Positions 1-8,332 of a DNA stretch of 64,000 nt are shown here, one piece after another; the stretch's first letter is position 1, and each line of letters begins with the position of its first letter. Below the pieces are notes generated by a model. The model made no database searches. It had not been told where the DNA came from and saw only the letters and a list, made by a program, of their open reading frames with translations. Origin of the DNA: Spartobacteria bacterium (GTDB lineage: Bacteria > Verrucomicrobiota > Verrucomicrobiia > Chthoniobacterales > UBA6821); assembly GCA_947471565.1 (NCBI GenBank), contig CANIVT010000002.1, positions 109,471 to 173,470 of the forward strand, given 5' to 3'. The position numbers were made by a program, and so were the translations under genes.

Positions 1-684
1 TCCTATCCTCCCTTCGAGACGATCGGGGCTGATGGACGCCCCTCGGGCGTGAGTGTCGATCTTGCCATCGCCCTTGGTGAATCCCTGCATCGCCCCGTGC
101 GGATCGAGAATATTCCCTTCACGGGGCTGATTCCGTCACTGTTGACCGGAAAGATCGACCTGATTGTCTCCTCGATGACCGATACGCCCGAGCGCAGGAA
201 GAGCATCGCCTTTTCCGATCCCTACCTGAGCATCGGTCTGGCAGCCCTTGCTGGGAAAAGAGCCGCCCTGGCCTCCTCCTCGGATCTTGATCATCCCGGC
301 CGGACGATCGCTGTCAGGCAGGGAACAACAGCTCAGGCTTGGGCCTCTGATCACCTCAAACAGGCCAAGCTCCTTGTTCTAGACAAGGAATCCTCCGCGG
401 TCCTAGAGGTCATCCAGGGCAAGGCTGATGCCTTCCTCTATGATCAGATGAGCGTCTGGAAGAACCAGAAAGAACACCCTGCGGAGACAGTTGCCCTGCT
501 AGCTCCCATTCAGACCGAGCATTGGGCAATCGGCCTTCGTCCGAGTGATACGGCCCTTCGGGACGGGGTGAATGCTTTCCTCAAGTCATTCCGCGATTCG
601 GGGGGATTCGACCGACTCGGAGACAAGCACCTCAAGGAACAGAAAGAGGCTTTTGCCGCCGCCGGAATCCCTTTTTACTTTTGA
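1..684 (+). CDS. Solute-binding protein family 3 (amino-acid ABC transporter type), 5' end missing
   Basis: The frame is open from the first base, so the gene begins outside the window; 227 residues are visible. The visible N-terminus has the ligand-pocket pattern of periplasmic binding protein family 3 (YPPFETIGADGRPSGVSVDL), followed by MTDTPERRKSIAFSDPYL and the late GFDRLGDKHLKEQ segment. Such proteins capture polar amino acids or similar small solutes in the periplasm and deliver them to an ABC permease. The GTG at 49 is only an internal valine codon in this reading. The ligand cannot be told, and no transporter partner genes are visible. The C-terminus ends in IPFYF just after the last lobe, so the 3' end is complete. 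Family call is strong, ligand unknown. Confidence 0.85.
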   Translation, partial: SYPPFETIGADGRPSGVSVDLAIALGESLHRPVRIENIPFTGLIPSLLTGKIDLIVSSMTDTPERRKSIAFSDPYLSIGLAALAGKRAALASSSDLDHPGRTIAVRQGTTAQAWASDHLKQAKLLVLDKESSAVLEVIQGKADAFLYDQMSVWKNQKEHPAETVALLAPIQTEHWAIGLRPSDTALRDGVNAFLKSFRDSGGFDRLGDKHLKEQKEAFAAAGIPFYF

Positions 685-726
685 GGCGCAATCGGCCGAT
701 CCAAAGCCTTCTTCGGATTGATTTTC

Positions 727-762
727 CTAACAGTCTCACAGCCTTCAGTCTCAACACCTCCC
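727..762. repeat. Pyrimidine-rich leader with CAGTCT/CTTCAGT units before fabD
   Basis: The stretch immediately before the fabD start is almost free of purine runs and holds CAGTCT, CAGCCTTCAGTCT and similar units. It resembles the heptamer leaders found before mutL, hsdM and others in this window. No Shine-Dalgarno sequence is visible. Its role is unknown. Confidence 0.5.
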
Positions 763-766
763 AATT

Positions 767-1693
767 ATGAAAACCGCACTTCTCTTCTCCGGACAGGGTG
801 CCCAGGCCGTCGGCATGGGCAAGGATCTCGCAGCCAATTTTCCCGTTGCCGCCGATCTCTTTTCCAAGGCCGACTCCATCCTCGGATATTCCCTCTCACA
901 GATCGCCTTCGAGGGGCCAGCCGAGGACCTAACCAAGACCTCCGTCTGTCAACCGGCCCTCTATACCCACGGACTGGCCGTGCTCGCCGTCCTGAAGGAA
1001 AAACTCCCTTCTCTGAGCTTCCATGCCTCTGCGGGACTATCACTGGGGGAATTCACGGCCCATGCCGCGTCGGGAACCTTTGATTTCGAGACCGGTCTCC
1101 GTCTGGTCGACCAGCGTTCCCGCTTCATGCAGGAAGCCTGCGAGGCGACCGAAGGGGGGATGGCCGCCATCATCGGTGCCGAGGAGCAGCAGGTTCGCGA
1201 TCTGGCCGCTGCGGCCGATGTCGATGTGGCGAATCTCAATAGTCCCGGCCAGATCGTCATTTCCGGTGAGAAGTCGAAGATCGCCCTCGCCGTCGGTATG
1301 GCCAAGGAATACGGAGCCCGCAAGGCCGTGGAGCTCACGGTTGCGGGAGCCTTCCATTCCCGCCTGATGGAGCCCGCTTACCAGCGACTCAGCGCGGTGC
1401 TGGCCGAGACTGCCATTCAGAATCCCGCGGTTCCCGTGATCAGCAACATCGACGCACTGCCGGCGTCATCGCCCGATGCGATCCGCAAGGCGCTGGCGGA
1501 CCAGGTCACCGGTTCGGTGCGCTGGACCGGAAGCATCGAGTATCTCATCGATCACGCGGGCATCACGCGATTTCTCGAACTCGGTCCCGGCGGCGTCATT
1601 GCTGGTCTAGTCGGTCGCATCCGCAAGGGAACCGAGGTCATCAGCATCTCCGACGCCGCATCGCTCGAGGCGGCGCTCCCCCTGCTTTCCTGA
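767..1693 (+). CDS. fabD: Malonyl-CoA:ACP transacylase FabD
   Basis: FabD moves malonyl from CoA to acyl carrier protein in the cytoplasm, making the extender unit for type II fatty-acid synthesis. The 308-residue product has the usual family length. It opens with LLFSGQGAQAVGMGKDL, carries the nucleophile elbow GLSLGE with Ser92, and has the GAFHSRLM segment with catalytic His197. The ATG at 767 follows a pyrimidine-rich leader and leaves no room for an N-terminal extension. tatA starts three bases after its stop, so the two are probably co-transcribed. fabF (6.4 kb) and fabI (9.8 kb) lie nearby but are not contiguous with it. Confidence 0.96.
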   Translation: MKTALLFSGQGAQAVGMGKDLAANFPVAADLFSKADSILGYSLSQIAFEGPAEDLTKTSVCQPALYTHGLAVLAVLKEKLPSLSFHASAGLSLGEFTAHAASGTFDFETGLRLVDQRSRFMQEACEATEGGMAAIIGAEEQQVRDLAAAADVDVANLNSPGQIVISGEKSKIALAVGMAKEYGARKAVELTVAGAFHSRLMEPAYQRLSAVLAETAIQNPAVPVISNIDALPASSPDAIRKALADQVTGSVRWTGSIEYLIDHAGITRFLELGPGGVIAGLVGRIRKGTEVISISDAASLEAALPLLS

Positions 1694-1695
1694 AA

Positions 1696-2019
1696 ATGAT
1701 TCCACAGCTCGCCTTCGGCATGCCGGCGGCCCCCGAGTGGATCGTCATCGGGATTCTTGCTCTGGTCCTTTTCGGGCCCAAGAAAATCCCCGAAATCGCC
1801 CGTGGTCTCGGCAAGGCGCTCGGTGAGCTTCAGCGCGCCAAAGAGGACTTTCAGCGTGAAATCACAGGCGTGCCCCCGCTTCCTAAGATCGAATCACCGT
1901 CGGGTGTCCAATCGACTGCATCGGACACCAAAGCGCCGCCGGAATTCGGGGTAATACCCTCCGCGACCATGACGGGGCAGAAACCGAATCCTCCGGCGTC
2001 GGAGGATATCAAGTCCTGA
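1696..2019 (+). CDS. tatA: Twin-arginine translocase subunit TatA/TatE
   Basis: A 107-residue protein of the TatA/TatB/TatE family, which forms the variable pore of the Tat pathway exporting folded proteins through the inner membrane. A single hydrophobic segment (about residues 12-27) is followed by the FGPKKIPE hinge and the amphipathic helix ARGLGKALGELQRAKEDFQREI. The C-terminal 50 residues are Pro/Ser/Thr-rich and probably disordered. The FGP hinge and short length favour TatA/E over TatB. It starts three bases after the fabD stop. No tatC is in the window. The coupling to fabD looks like operon convenience rather than a functional link. Confidence 0.9.
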   Translation: MIPQLAFGMPAAPEWIVIGILALVLFGPKKIPEIARGLGKALGELQRAKEDFQREITGVPPLPKIESPSGVQSTASDTKAPPEFGVIPSATMTGQKPNPPASEDIKS

Positions 2020-2050
2020 GGACTTTTTCGGAAGGTCTGTACGCGCCCTC

Positions 2051-3094
2051 CTAGAGGGTCGCCATGTCGATCACGAAGCGGTATTTCACGTCGCTGCGAA
2101 GCATCCGTTCATAGGCCTCGTTGATGGAGGCGGCGGGGATGACCTCGACATCGCTCACGATCCCGTGCTCCGCGCAGTAATCGAGCATCTCCTGAGTTTC
2201 GGGAAGACCGCCCACAAGGGATCCGGCCAGGTGTTTGCGTCCCATCACAAGACCGAAGGCGTGAACGGCTGCCGCTTCAGGTGGAACTCCCACGAGGCAG
2301 AGGGTTCCCTCCCGTTTCAGGAGACCCAGATAGGTGTTGAGATCATGGTTGGCCGAGACGGTGTCGAGGATGAAGTCAAAGCGGTGGGTGAGCTTTGAAA
2401 CAGCTTCGGCATCGGAGGAGAGGACGACTTCGTGGGCACCGAGGCGTTGGGCATCGGCGACCTTGGATTTCGAGGTCGTGAAGCAGGTGACATGGGCTCC
2501 GAGAGAGCGGGCGAATTTGATTCCCATGTGGCCGAGCCCGCCCAGACCGACAATGCCGACGTTCTGGCCTGGGCCAACCTTCCAGTGACGGAGAGGTGAC
2601 CAGGTCGTGATACCGGCGCAGAGGAGTGGAGCGGCAGCGGCAGGATCGAGTTTTTCGGAAACTTTCAGGACGAAGCGTTCGTCGGTCACGATCTGCTCGG
2701 AGTAGCCGCCAAAATTCAGCGATTTCCCGTCACGGGTCATGCTGTTGTAGGTGCCGGTAAAGCCATGATCACAGTAATTCTCCAGCCCCGCCTCGCAACT
2801 CGGACAGGTCCGGCACGAATCGATGAAGCATCCCACCCCGGCGCGGTCACCGGCTTTCACCTTGGTCACCTCGGAGCCGACGGAGACCACCGTTCCGATG
2901 ATCTCGTGACCGGGAACCATCGGGTAGAGGGAGCCACCCCACTCGTCGCGCGACATGTGGATATCGGTGTGGCAGACGCCGCAGTGGCTGATCTTGATCA
3001 GGACATCCGTCGGTCCCGGATCGCGGCGCTCGAATGAAAACGGGGCGATCGGGGAGGTGGCGGACAGGGCGGCGTAGGCTTTGGTCGGGAGCAT
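2051..3094 (-). CDS. Zinc-dependent NAD(P) alcohol dehydrogenase (YahK/cinnamyl-type)
   Basis: Medium-chain dehydrogenase/reductase that would interconvert primary alcohols and aldehydes with NAD(P). The catalytic zinc site is visible as CGVCHTDIH and PGHEIIG, and the structural zinc site as the cysteine-rich stretch around CRTCPSCEAGLENYC. The Rossmann fold shows GLGGLGHMGIK. I chose the ATG at 3094 because the protein then begins MLPTKAYAAL, as typical for the family; an ATG 30 bases upstream would add ten residues (MPKPQIPYPI). It is convergent with tatA and separated by 31 bases. The substrate is not determinable. No regulatory site was seen upstream. Confidence 0.9.
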   Translation of the reverse strand: MLPTKAYAALSATSPIAPFSFERRDPGPTDVLIKISHCGVCHTDIHMSRDEWGGSLYPMVPGHEIIGTVVSVGSEVTKVKAGDRAGVGCFIDSCRTCPSCEAGLENYCDHGFTGTYNSMTRDGKSLNFGGYSEQIVTDERFVLKVSEKLDPAAAAPLLCAGITTWSPLRHWKVGPGQNVGIVGLGGLGHMGIKFARSLGAHVTCFTTSKSKVADAQRLGAHEVVLSSDAEAVSKLTHRFDFILDTVSANHDLNTYLGLLKREGTLCLVGVPPEAAAVHAFGLVMGRKHLAGSLVGGLPETQEMLDYCAEHGIVSDVEVIPAASINEAYERMLRSDVKYRFVIDMATL

Positions 3095-3253
3095 GATAGG
3101 ATATGGGATCTGGGGTTTGGGCAATAGGAGATAAAGTGGACGATACCCTTATGAGAATTTTAGAGCATCAGCAAAATACAGGCTGTTCACCATTCCCTCT
3201 CCTACCCATTACCAAGACCCGAATTCCTATCCCCTGACCCCTCCGCTATCCCC

Positions 3254-4738
3254 TTAACTTGCCTCTCCTTCCCCGTGGGAAAGATCGCGGCTTTCGAAGC
3301 GGGTGAACTCGCTCAGGAAGGTGAGGGGAACCTCGCCGGTGGGACCGTTACGCTGTTTTGCGATGATCAGTTCCGCCTCGCCTCCCTTCTCGCTCTTTTC
3401 CTCATCGTCCTTGGCATAGTAGGCGGATCTGTAGAGAAGGCCTACCACGTCGGCATCCTGCTCAATGGAGCCGGATTCACGCAGATCGGAGATGCGGGGC
3501 TTCCCGTCGCCTCGGTCCTCGGACTTACGGTTGAGCTGGGCGAGGACGATGATCGGGATGGTAAGTTCCTTGGCGAGGGCCTTGATGCCGTTGGAAATCT
3601 CTGCGATCTCGATCTGGCGGTTCTCCTGGCCGCGCTTGGAAGGGGACTTCAGCAACTGCAGGTAGTCGATCACGATCAACCCGAGGCCATGCTTATCCAT
3701 GAGCCTGCGTGACTTGGCGCGTAGTTCGTTGATGCTGAGTCCGGCTGTATCATCGATGACCATCTTGCTGGCGCTGTATTCGGTGACCGCCTTGAAGAGC
3801 TCCTGCTGGGCATTCTTGGGCATGATCCCGTTGCGGATATGGTGCAGGTTGACCCGGGCGCGGGAACAGAGAAGACGGGTCGCCAGCTGCTGGGAGCTCA
3901 TCTCGAGGCTGAAGACGGCGACGGGGATCTGTTTGTCGACGGCGACGTGCTCGGCGATGTTCATCGCGAGGGCGGTCTTTCCCATCGAAGGACGTGCCGC
4001 GATGACGATCATTTCGCTCGGATGCAGCCCGTTGGTCATGTTGTCGAGCTGCTTGTAGCCGGTGGGGACGCCGGTCACCTGACCACGGTTCTTGTAAAGC
4101 AGTTCGATCGCGTCGAGCGCGGCGTTCACATGGTCCTTGATCTCGGGGAGGTCGCCGCGGACGCGGTCCTCGGCCACGGTGAAGACTTGCTTCTCCACAT
4201 CGTCGATGAGTGCCTTCACGTCCCCCTGCTCCTCGTAACACCGGGCCGCCGACGCGGTGCAGACGGCGATCATGCGGCGGAGGAGATGCTTCTCCCGGAT
4301 GATGTCGATGTAGTAGTCGGCGTTGGTCGCCGTCGGGAGGAAGGTCTGGAGATCGACCAGGACCGAGGCGCCGCCGATCTGATCGAGTTGGTTCCTGTCG
4401 GAGAGGGCCTGGGTGACCGTGATCAGGTCGATCGGGCTGTTTGCCTTGGAGAGTTCCTCGAGCGCCGTGAAGATGGTCCCGTGGGCGGGATGGTGGAAGT
4501 GCTCCGCCGTGATCCCTTTCTCGACCGCCGTGATGAGGGTCTCCCGTGGTGAGAGAAGGATGGAGGAGAGGACGCCCTTTTCGGCGTCAATGCTTGCCGG
4601 GAGTGGGCGATGTGCCTCGGGAAGGCGTGCCGGCGAATTGAAGGAGCCGGCGGTTTGCCTGCCTCCGCCCGCTTTTCCAGCGGAGGCAGCTTTGGAAGCC
4701 GTCGCTCCGGCAGGGCCGTCCATGGGACCTTCGGCCAT
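3254..4738 (-). CDS. dnaB: Replicative DNA helicase DnaB
   Basis: DnaB is the hexameric 5'-3' helicase that unwinds DNA at the replication fork and recruits primase. The 494-residue product has the DnaB N-terminal domain beginning near residue 46 (LPASIDAEKGVLSSIL), then the RecA-like core with Walker A PSMGKTALAMN, the VFSLEMSSQQLATRLL segment and Walker B LIVIDYLQLL. A low-complexity Ala/Gly-rich extension of about 40 residues precedes the domain; a later start is possible but no better candidate was found. rplI lies 12 bases upstream on the same strand, the familiar L9-DnaB pairing. No intein is present in the core. Confidence 0.96.
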   Translation of the reverse strand: MAEGPMDGPAGATASKAASAGKAGGGRQTAGSFNSPARLPEAHRPLPASIDAEKGVLSSILLSPRETLITAVEKGITAEHFHHPAHGTIFTALEELSKANSPIDLITVTQALSDRNQLDQIGGASVLVDLQTFLPTATNADYYIDIIREKHLLRRMIAVCTASAARCYEEQGDVKALIDDVEKQVFTVAEDRVRGDLPEIKDHVNAALDAIELLYKNRGQVTGVPTGYKQLDNMTNGLHPSEMIVIAARPSMGKTALAMNIAEHVAVDKQIPVAVFSLEMSSQQLATRLLCSRARVNLHHIRNGIMPKNAQQELFKAVTEYSASKMVIDDTAGLSINELRAKSRRLMDKHGLGLIVIDYLQLLKSPSKRGQENRQIEIAEISNGIKALAKELTIPIIVLAQLNRKSEDRGDGKPRISDLRESGSIEQDADVVGLLYRSAYYAKDDEEKSEKGGEAELIIAKQRNGPTGEVPLTFLSEFTRFESRDLSHGEGEAS

Positions 4739-4750
4739 GCCAGGGGAAGA

Positions 4751-5281
4751 TTACGCCTCGGCGGACTCCTCCGACTTACGGCGCGACTTGCGGGGAGATT
4801 CCTCCTCGGTGACCTCGGCCTTGGGAGCGGCGGCGATCTCGATGCGAAGGGTCGCGGTGACGTCAGTGTGGATCTTGACCGGGATCTGATGCTCGCCGCT
4901 CTCCTTGAGGGGGCGCTCCAGCACGATGGCGTGCTTGGGCAGGACGAGATCCGAGATCTCGGCGGTGAGGCGCTCGAGAAGGTCTGCGGCGGTGATCGAT
5001 CCGAAAGCCTTGCCGGTCTCGCCGGTCTCGAGCTTCAGGGAGAGGCGGAGCTTGTTGATCTTGGTGGCGACGGCCTCGGCCTCGTTCAGTTCACGGGCCT
5101 CACGCTCGGCGCGCTTTGCCTTGAGGTTATTGATGCGGCGGAGGGAAGCAGGCGTGACCTCGAGGGCCTTGCCTCCGGGGATCAGGAAGTTGCGGGCGTA
5201 GCCGGCACGAACCTTGACGATATCGGCTTCGGCTCCCAGCGAGGGAACGGCTTCAGTGAGGATGACTTCGGAAGTGGCCAT
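4751..5281 (-). CDS. rplI: 50S ribosomal protein L9
   Basis: L9 binds 23S rRNA at the base of the L1 stalk and helps hold reading frame. The 176-residue product shows the N-terminal signature for this protein (VKVRAGYARNFLIPGGKA), the long connecting helix with NNLKAKRAEREARELNEAEA, and the C-terminal domain ending near TATLRIEIAAA. About 20 charged residues (KAEVTEEESPRKSRRKSEESAEA region) extend past the usual end, making it longer than the ~150-residue norm. It precedes dnaB in a two-gene operon. The tmRNA gene lies upstream on the same strand. Confidence 0.96.
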   Translation of the reverse strand: MATSEVILTEAVPSLGAEADIVKVRAGYARNFLIPGGKALEVTPASLRRINNLKAKRAEREARELNEAEAVATKINKLRLSLKLETGETGKAFGSITAADLLERLTAEISDLVLPKHAIVLERPLKESGEHQIPVKIHTDVTATLRIEIAAAPKAEVTEEESPRKSRRKSEESAEA

Positions 5282-5347
5282 AAAGAGAATCCCGGTTGGT
5301 GTGTCGCGGGAGGGGAGAGAGTAGCGTGACGCGGCTCCGTGTCAACG

Positions 5348-5371
5348 AAGAAGGTGAAAAATCACCGTCTT
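5348..5371 (-). terminator. Hairpin just downstream of tmRNA, possible terminator
   Basis: A 10-bp arm pair with one mismatch and a four-base loop (AAGACGGTGA and TCACCTTCTT on the minus strand) starts 19 bases after the CCA end of the tmRNA. No clear U-run follows, so it may be a weak terminator or a processing hairpin between tmRNA and rplI. Confidence 0.4.
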
Positions 5372-5389
5372 TGTCTCCGGGCATGAAAA

Positions 5390-5747
5390 TGGTGGAGGCG
5401 AGGGGAGTCGAACCCCTGTCCTTGAAACGCACCGGGCGCCCGTCCACATGCTTCACCGCGCTTGAGATTTAGGGGATCGGCCACGGCGCGATACGCTGCG
5501 TCACCCCGATCGTCCACGAGTCGAAGTCGCTACCCGCCGCGGTCGATCCGTCGGGAAGCCATCCTGCTGGCGTCGCCTTCACCGCTAGCAGGAGTCGCGG
5601 TGTCAGCGTCGGGCCTAATTAGGCCGCGAGGGCGAGATCTTCGTAATCTGCGTTTATTTTGTTTGATCCGATTTTTAACGAGGCCAACGAATCATCCTCG
5701 GCATGCAGAACGCGCGACGAGCTTCGAGTCGAAACCAGTACGCCCCC
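5390..5747 (-). ncRNA. ssrA: Transfer-messenger RNA (one-piece tmRNA)
   Basis: tmRNA rescues ribosomes stalled on broken mRNA and tags the nascent chain for proteolysis. On the minus strand the 5' end is GGGGGCG and pairs over seven positions with the 3' CGCCTCC before ACCA; the CCA is encoded. The T-arm reads GGGGTTCGACTCCCC, and the 5' tRNA-like portion carries TGGTTTCGACTCG. The tag reading frame lies at 5619-5651: resume codon GCA, then codons giving ADYEDLALAA and TAA. With the alanine carried by tmRNA the tag is A-ADYEDLALAA. Length is 358 nt, normal for one-piece tmRNA. An apparent plus-strand ORF across it is spurious. Confidence 0.95.
5619..5651 (-). other. tmRNA proteolysis-tag reading frame (ADYEDLALAA)
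   Basis: Ten sense codons from resume codon GCA (5651-5649) to TAA (5621-5619) encode ADYEDLALAA. The number of codons matches the E. coli tag (ANDENYALAA), and the terminal ALAA recognised by ClpXP is kept. The four variable positions are strongly acidic (D-Y-E-D). The choice of GCA as resume codon rests on that length and motif match. Confidence 0.88.
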
Positions 5748-5855
5748 TATATGGGTTTAATCTGGATCAGGTACTGCTTGTCCGCAAGGGCGAATCTGGG
5801 AGTTGGGTTTGTAAGGAGGGGATCCTTTCCTTAGCTCCCAGCCGCTAGCTTCTTG

Positions 5856-6272
5856 TTACTTGAGGAACCGGATCGTGAAGGGGTAGCGGTAGATCTCGCC
5901 GTTGCTGACCTTCACGGCCGCCAGCACCATGCAGACGATCCAGGTGATCAGCACCACGGGAAGGATCAGGAAGCCAACCAGTGCAAAGCAGAGCAGAATC
6001 GCGACTCCGGTGTAGATCGAATAAGAGATCTGGAAGTTCAGAACCTCCTTGCCGGTGGCGTCGATGTCGGGGCTGTCGGCGCGCTTGATGAGCCAGATGG
6101 CCAGCGGGGCGAGGATATGCATGAGTGACCAGCCCAGAAGGATCCCGGAGAATCCGGAGAGATGAAGTCCGATGCACCAGGAACGGGCGTGCTCGGGGGA
6201 GCCGGCCGGCACCATGTCAATGGTGGGACGGGAGGATTCGGAGTGCGGTTCGAGAGGTGGGGGTGTTTCCAT
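5856..6272 (-). CDS. DUF4870-type small membrane protein
   Basis: A 138-residue integral membrane protein of unknown function. It has three or four hydrophobic segments: GLHLSGFSGILLGWSLMHILAP region (about 35-60), YTGVAILLCFALVGFLIL (about 90-107) and VVLITWIVCMVLAAVKV (about 109-125). The ending GEIYRYPFTIRFLK and the WLIKRADSPDIDATGKEVLNFQ loop match the Tic20-like DUF4870 pattern. About 30 N-terminal residues are Pro/Ser-rich and cytoplasmic-looking. It lies between the tmRNA gene and the divergently transcribed fabF. The family is recognisable, but no role can be assigned. Confidence 0.75.
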   Translation of the reverse strand: METPPPLEPHSESSRPTIDMVPAGSPEHARSWCIGLHLSGFSGILLGWSLMHILAPLAIWLIKRADSPDIDATGKEVLNFQISYSIYTGVAILLCFALVGFLILPVVLITWIVCMVLAAVKVSNGEIYRYPFTIRFLK

Positions 6273-6407
6273 GGCACCAAGGGTGGATCTGGAGGGATTC
6301 CGCTTGCAAGGTGCAAAGTTCTTTCCGTGTCCGTCCCTTCGGTGTTGCCAAGCTGATTCCCCTCGGATTGACTATCCAAATGCCTCCATCCGGAGGTCTA
6401 TTTTTAT

Positions 6408-7655
6408 ATGAGCGAACGCAGAGTTGTCATCACCGGCATGGGGGTCATCAGTCCCGTGGGATCCGATATTCCTACTTTCTGGAAAAGCCTGACAGAGGGA
6501 CGCTCCGGCGTCACCCACTACGAGGCCTTCGATACCACGGGCTACGACTGCCTGATCGCCGGAGAGGTGAAGGGGTTCGATCCGGTCCCCTGGTTCAAGA
6601 CCCCCAAGGACGCCCGGCGTGCTGATCGGTTTGCCCAGTTTGCGATGGCCGGTGCCAAGATGGCCCTTGAGGATTCCGGGATCGACCTGCAGGCGGTCGA
6701 CCGTGATCGCTTCGGAGTGATCGTCGGCAGTGGAATCGGCGGTCTTCGGACCATCGAGGATGAGGCGAAGAAGCTCTTTGACCGCGGACCGTCCAAGCTT
6801 TCCCCCTTCACCATTGCGATGATGATCAGCAACATGGCGAGCGGACTCATTTCCATGGAGTACGGCCTGAGCGGACCGAACATGTCGATCGTTACGGCCT
6901 GCGCCACTTCCAATAACTCCATCGGCGAAGCCTGGCGCATCATCAAGTTTGGTGATGCCGACGCCTTCGTAGCCGGTGGAGCGGAGGCCACCATCTCCCC
7001 CATCGGTGTGGCCGGCTTCTCCTGCATGCGTGCTCTCAGCACCCGCAATGACGAGCCCGAGAAAGCTTCCCGTCCGTTCGACAAGGACCGTGACGGCTTC
7101 GTCATGGGCGAGGGAAGCGGCGTCGTGATCCTTGAGGAGCTTGAGCACGCGAAGAAGCGCGGGGCACGCATTTACTGCGAACTCGTCGGCTACGGTGCCA
7201 CGGCAGACGCCTATCACATGACCGCTCCGCGTCCCGAGGGTGAGGGAGCCAGTCGCTGCATGCAGGTCGCCATGAAGCATGCCAAGGTCACCCCGGCCGA
7301 CATTGATTACGTCAACGCCCACGGCACCTCCACCCCGCTCGGTGATATCTGCGAGACCAAGGCGATCAAGGATGCCTTCGGGGCCGATGCTTACAAGACG
7401 GCTGTCAGCTCCACCAAGTCGATGACCGGTCACCTCCTCGGTGCCGCCGGTGGCATCGAGTTGGCGGCCTGCGTCCTCGCCATGCGGGACGGCATCATTC
7501 CGCCGACCATCAATCTCGACAATCCCGATCCCGAGTGCGATCTCGACTACGTCCCGCACACCGCGCGCGAGGCCAAGGTCAAGGTGGCCCTCAGTAACTC
7601 TTTCGGGTTCGGTGGGCACAACTCAACCTTGATCATCCGCGAGTTCCAGGGCTGA
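6408..7655 (+). CDS. fabF: 3-oxoacyl-ACP synthase II (FabF)
   Basis: FabF condenses malonyl-ACP with acyl-ACP to elongate fatty acids. The 415-residue product begins [15 protein letters not shown], has the nucleophile in TACATSNNS (Cys165), and the two catalytic histidines in [11 protein letters not shown] (His305) and [12 protein letters not shown] (His342). Length and motif order are typical of KAS II. An FKBP-type isomerase gene follows 19 bases downstream on the same strand. No acpP is adjacent, unlike in many bacteria. Confidence in KAS II over KAS I comes from the whole sequence pattern and length. Confidence 0.96.
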   Translation: MSERRVVITGMGVISPVGSDIPTFWKSLTEGRSGVTHYEAFDTTGYDCLIAGEVKGFDPVPWFKTPKDARRADRFAQFAMAGAKMALEDSGIDLQAVDRDRFGVIVGSGIGGLRTIEDEAKKLFDRGPSKLSPFTIAMMISNMASGLISMEYGLSGPNMSIVTACATSNNSIGEAWRIIKFGDADAFVAGGAEATISPIGVAGFSCMRALSTRNDEPEKASRPFDKDRDGFVMGEGSGVVILEELEHAKKRGARIYCELVGYGATADAYHMTAPRPEGEGASRCMQVAMKHAKVTPADIDYVNAHGTSTPLGDICETKAIKDAFGADAYKTAVSSTKSMTGHLLGAAGGIELAACVLAMRDGIIPPTINLDNPDPECDLDYVPHTAREAKVKVALSNSFGFGGHNSTLIIREFQG

Positions 7656-7674
7656 TCCTGACCAGAATCCCTTT

Positions 7675-8139
7675 ATGAACCCCAAGTCCCTTGCTTCCGG
7701 CCTTGCCGTCGCGGCCCTCCTTGCACTCACCACCACCAATATCATGGCCCAATCCAACCTCGAACTCGGTCAGGCATTCCTGAAACAGAACTCCACCCAA
7801 CCCGGCGTCAAGACCACTCCCAGCGGTCTCCAATACAAGGTCATTACCGAGGGTAAGGGAAAGAGCCCCAAGGCCACGGACACCGTCCTCGTTCATTATC
7901 GCGGCACCACCATTGACGGACAGGAATTTGACAGCTCCTACAAGCGGAACGAGCCGATCTCCTTCCCTCTCAACGGTGTCATCCCCGGTTGGACCGAGGG
8001 TGTCCAACTCATGAAGGAAGGCGGAAAAATCCAGCTCTTCATTCCCTCCAATCTGGCCTACGGATCGCGAGGAGCAGGTGGGGTTATTCCTCCGGACTCG
8101 ACCCTCGTCTTCGACATCGAACTCTTGAAGGTTCAATAA
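7675..8139 (+). CDS. Exported FKBP-type peptidyl-prolyl isomerase
   Basis: Isomerises X-Pro bonds, helping proteins fold outside the cytoplasm. Residues 1-25 form a signal peptide ending IMA (cleavage before QSN). A short linker precedes the FKBP domain, which shows TTPSGLQYKVITEGKGKSP, VLVHYRGTTIDGQEFDSSYKR, VIPGWTEGVQLMKEGGK, IPSNLAYGSRGAGGVIPP and STLVFDIELL. That is the complete FkpA/SlyD-like active-site set including the YG and IPP residues. The mature protein of about 129 residues is a minimal single-domain form without the FkpA dimerisation domain. It may be co-transcribed with fabF; a hairpin repeat ending in a T-run follows and may end the unit. Confidence 0.93.
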   Translation: MNPKSLASGLAVAALLALTTTNIMAQSNLELGQAFLKQNSTQPGVKTTPSGLQYKVITEGKGKSPKATDTVLVHYRGTTIDGQEFDSSYKRNEPISFPLNGVIPGWTEGVQLMKEGGKIQLFIPSNLAYGSRGAGGVIPPDSTLVFDIELLKVQ

Positions 8140-8151
8140 TCAAACAGCTGG

Positions 8152-8254
8152 AGGCTTGGGATTTTGGCGCCGCGCGTTGTTGCTGCTCGCTCGCAGTAGT
8201 TCACTACAGCTTCGCTCGCGCGCCTAGCGCGGCATCCAAACTGTCAAGCCTTGG
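8152..8254 (+). repeat. ~100-bp hairpin-forming intergenic repeat, copy A1
   Basis: The sequence starts AGGCTTG and ends CAAGCCTT, and the outer ~25 bases on each side are near-complementary (…TTTGGCGCCGCGC against GCGCGGCATCCAAA…). An inner palindrome is built around CTCGCAGTAG and CTACAGCTTCG. It begins 12 bases after the FKBP stop and is followed by TTTTT, so this copy could act as a terminator. Related copies lie at 15.6, 18.8, 27.7 and 45.8 kb. Confidence 0.75.
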
Positions 8255-8283
8255 TTTTTGCCCAATACGCCCAACTCGGTTTG

Positions 8284-8327
8284 GTCTTAAGGACTAACGG
8301 ACTAACAGTCTTCAGCCTAACAACCTC
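8284..8327. repeat. GGACTAAC/CTTCAGCCTAAC short tandem units between convergent genes
   Basis: Two direct GGACTAAC octamers (8291 and 8299) are followed by AGTCTTCAGCCTAACAACC. This matches the CTTCAGY family found elsewhere before start codons. It lies between the converging FKBP and GlcD-type genes, so here it is not a leader. Confidence 0.55.
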
Positions 8328-8332
8328 GCTAC

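Noticed and set aside
5390..5422. Possible tRNA gene (GGGGTTCGACTCCCC arm and CCA)
   Set aside because: The arm and CCA are the 3' end of tmRNA; the matching 5' half lies 320 nt away with the TTTCGACTCG element, as in tmRNA.
5462..5848. Plus-strand ORF over the tmRNA locus
   Set aside because: The region is the tmRNA gene on the minus strand; the ORF has no initiation signal or protein pattern.
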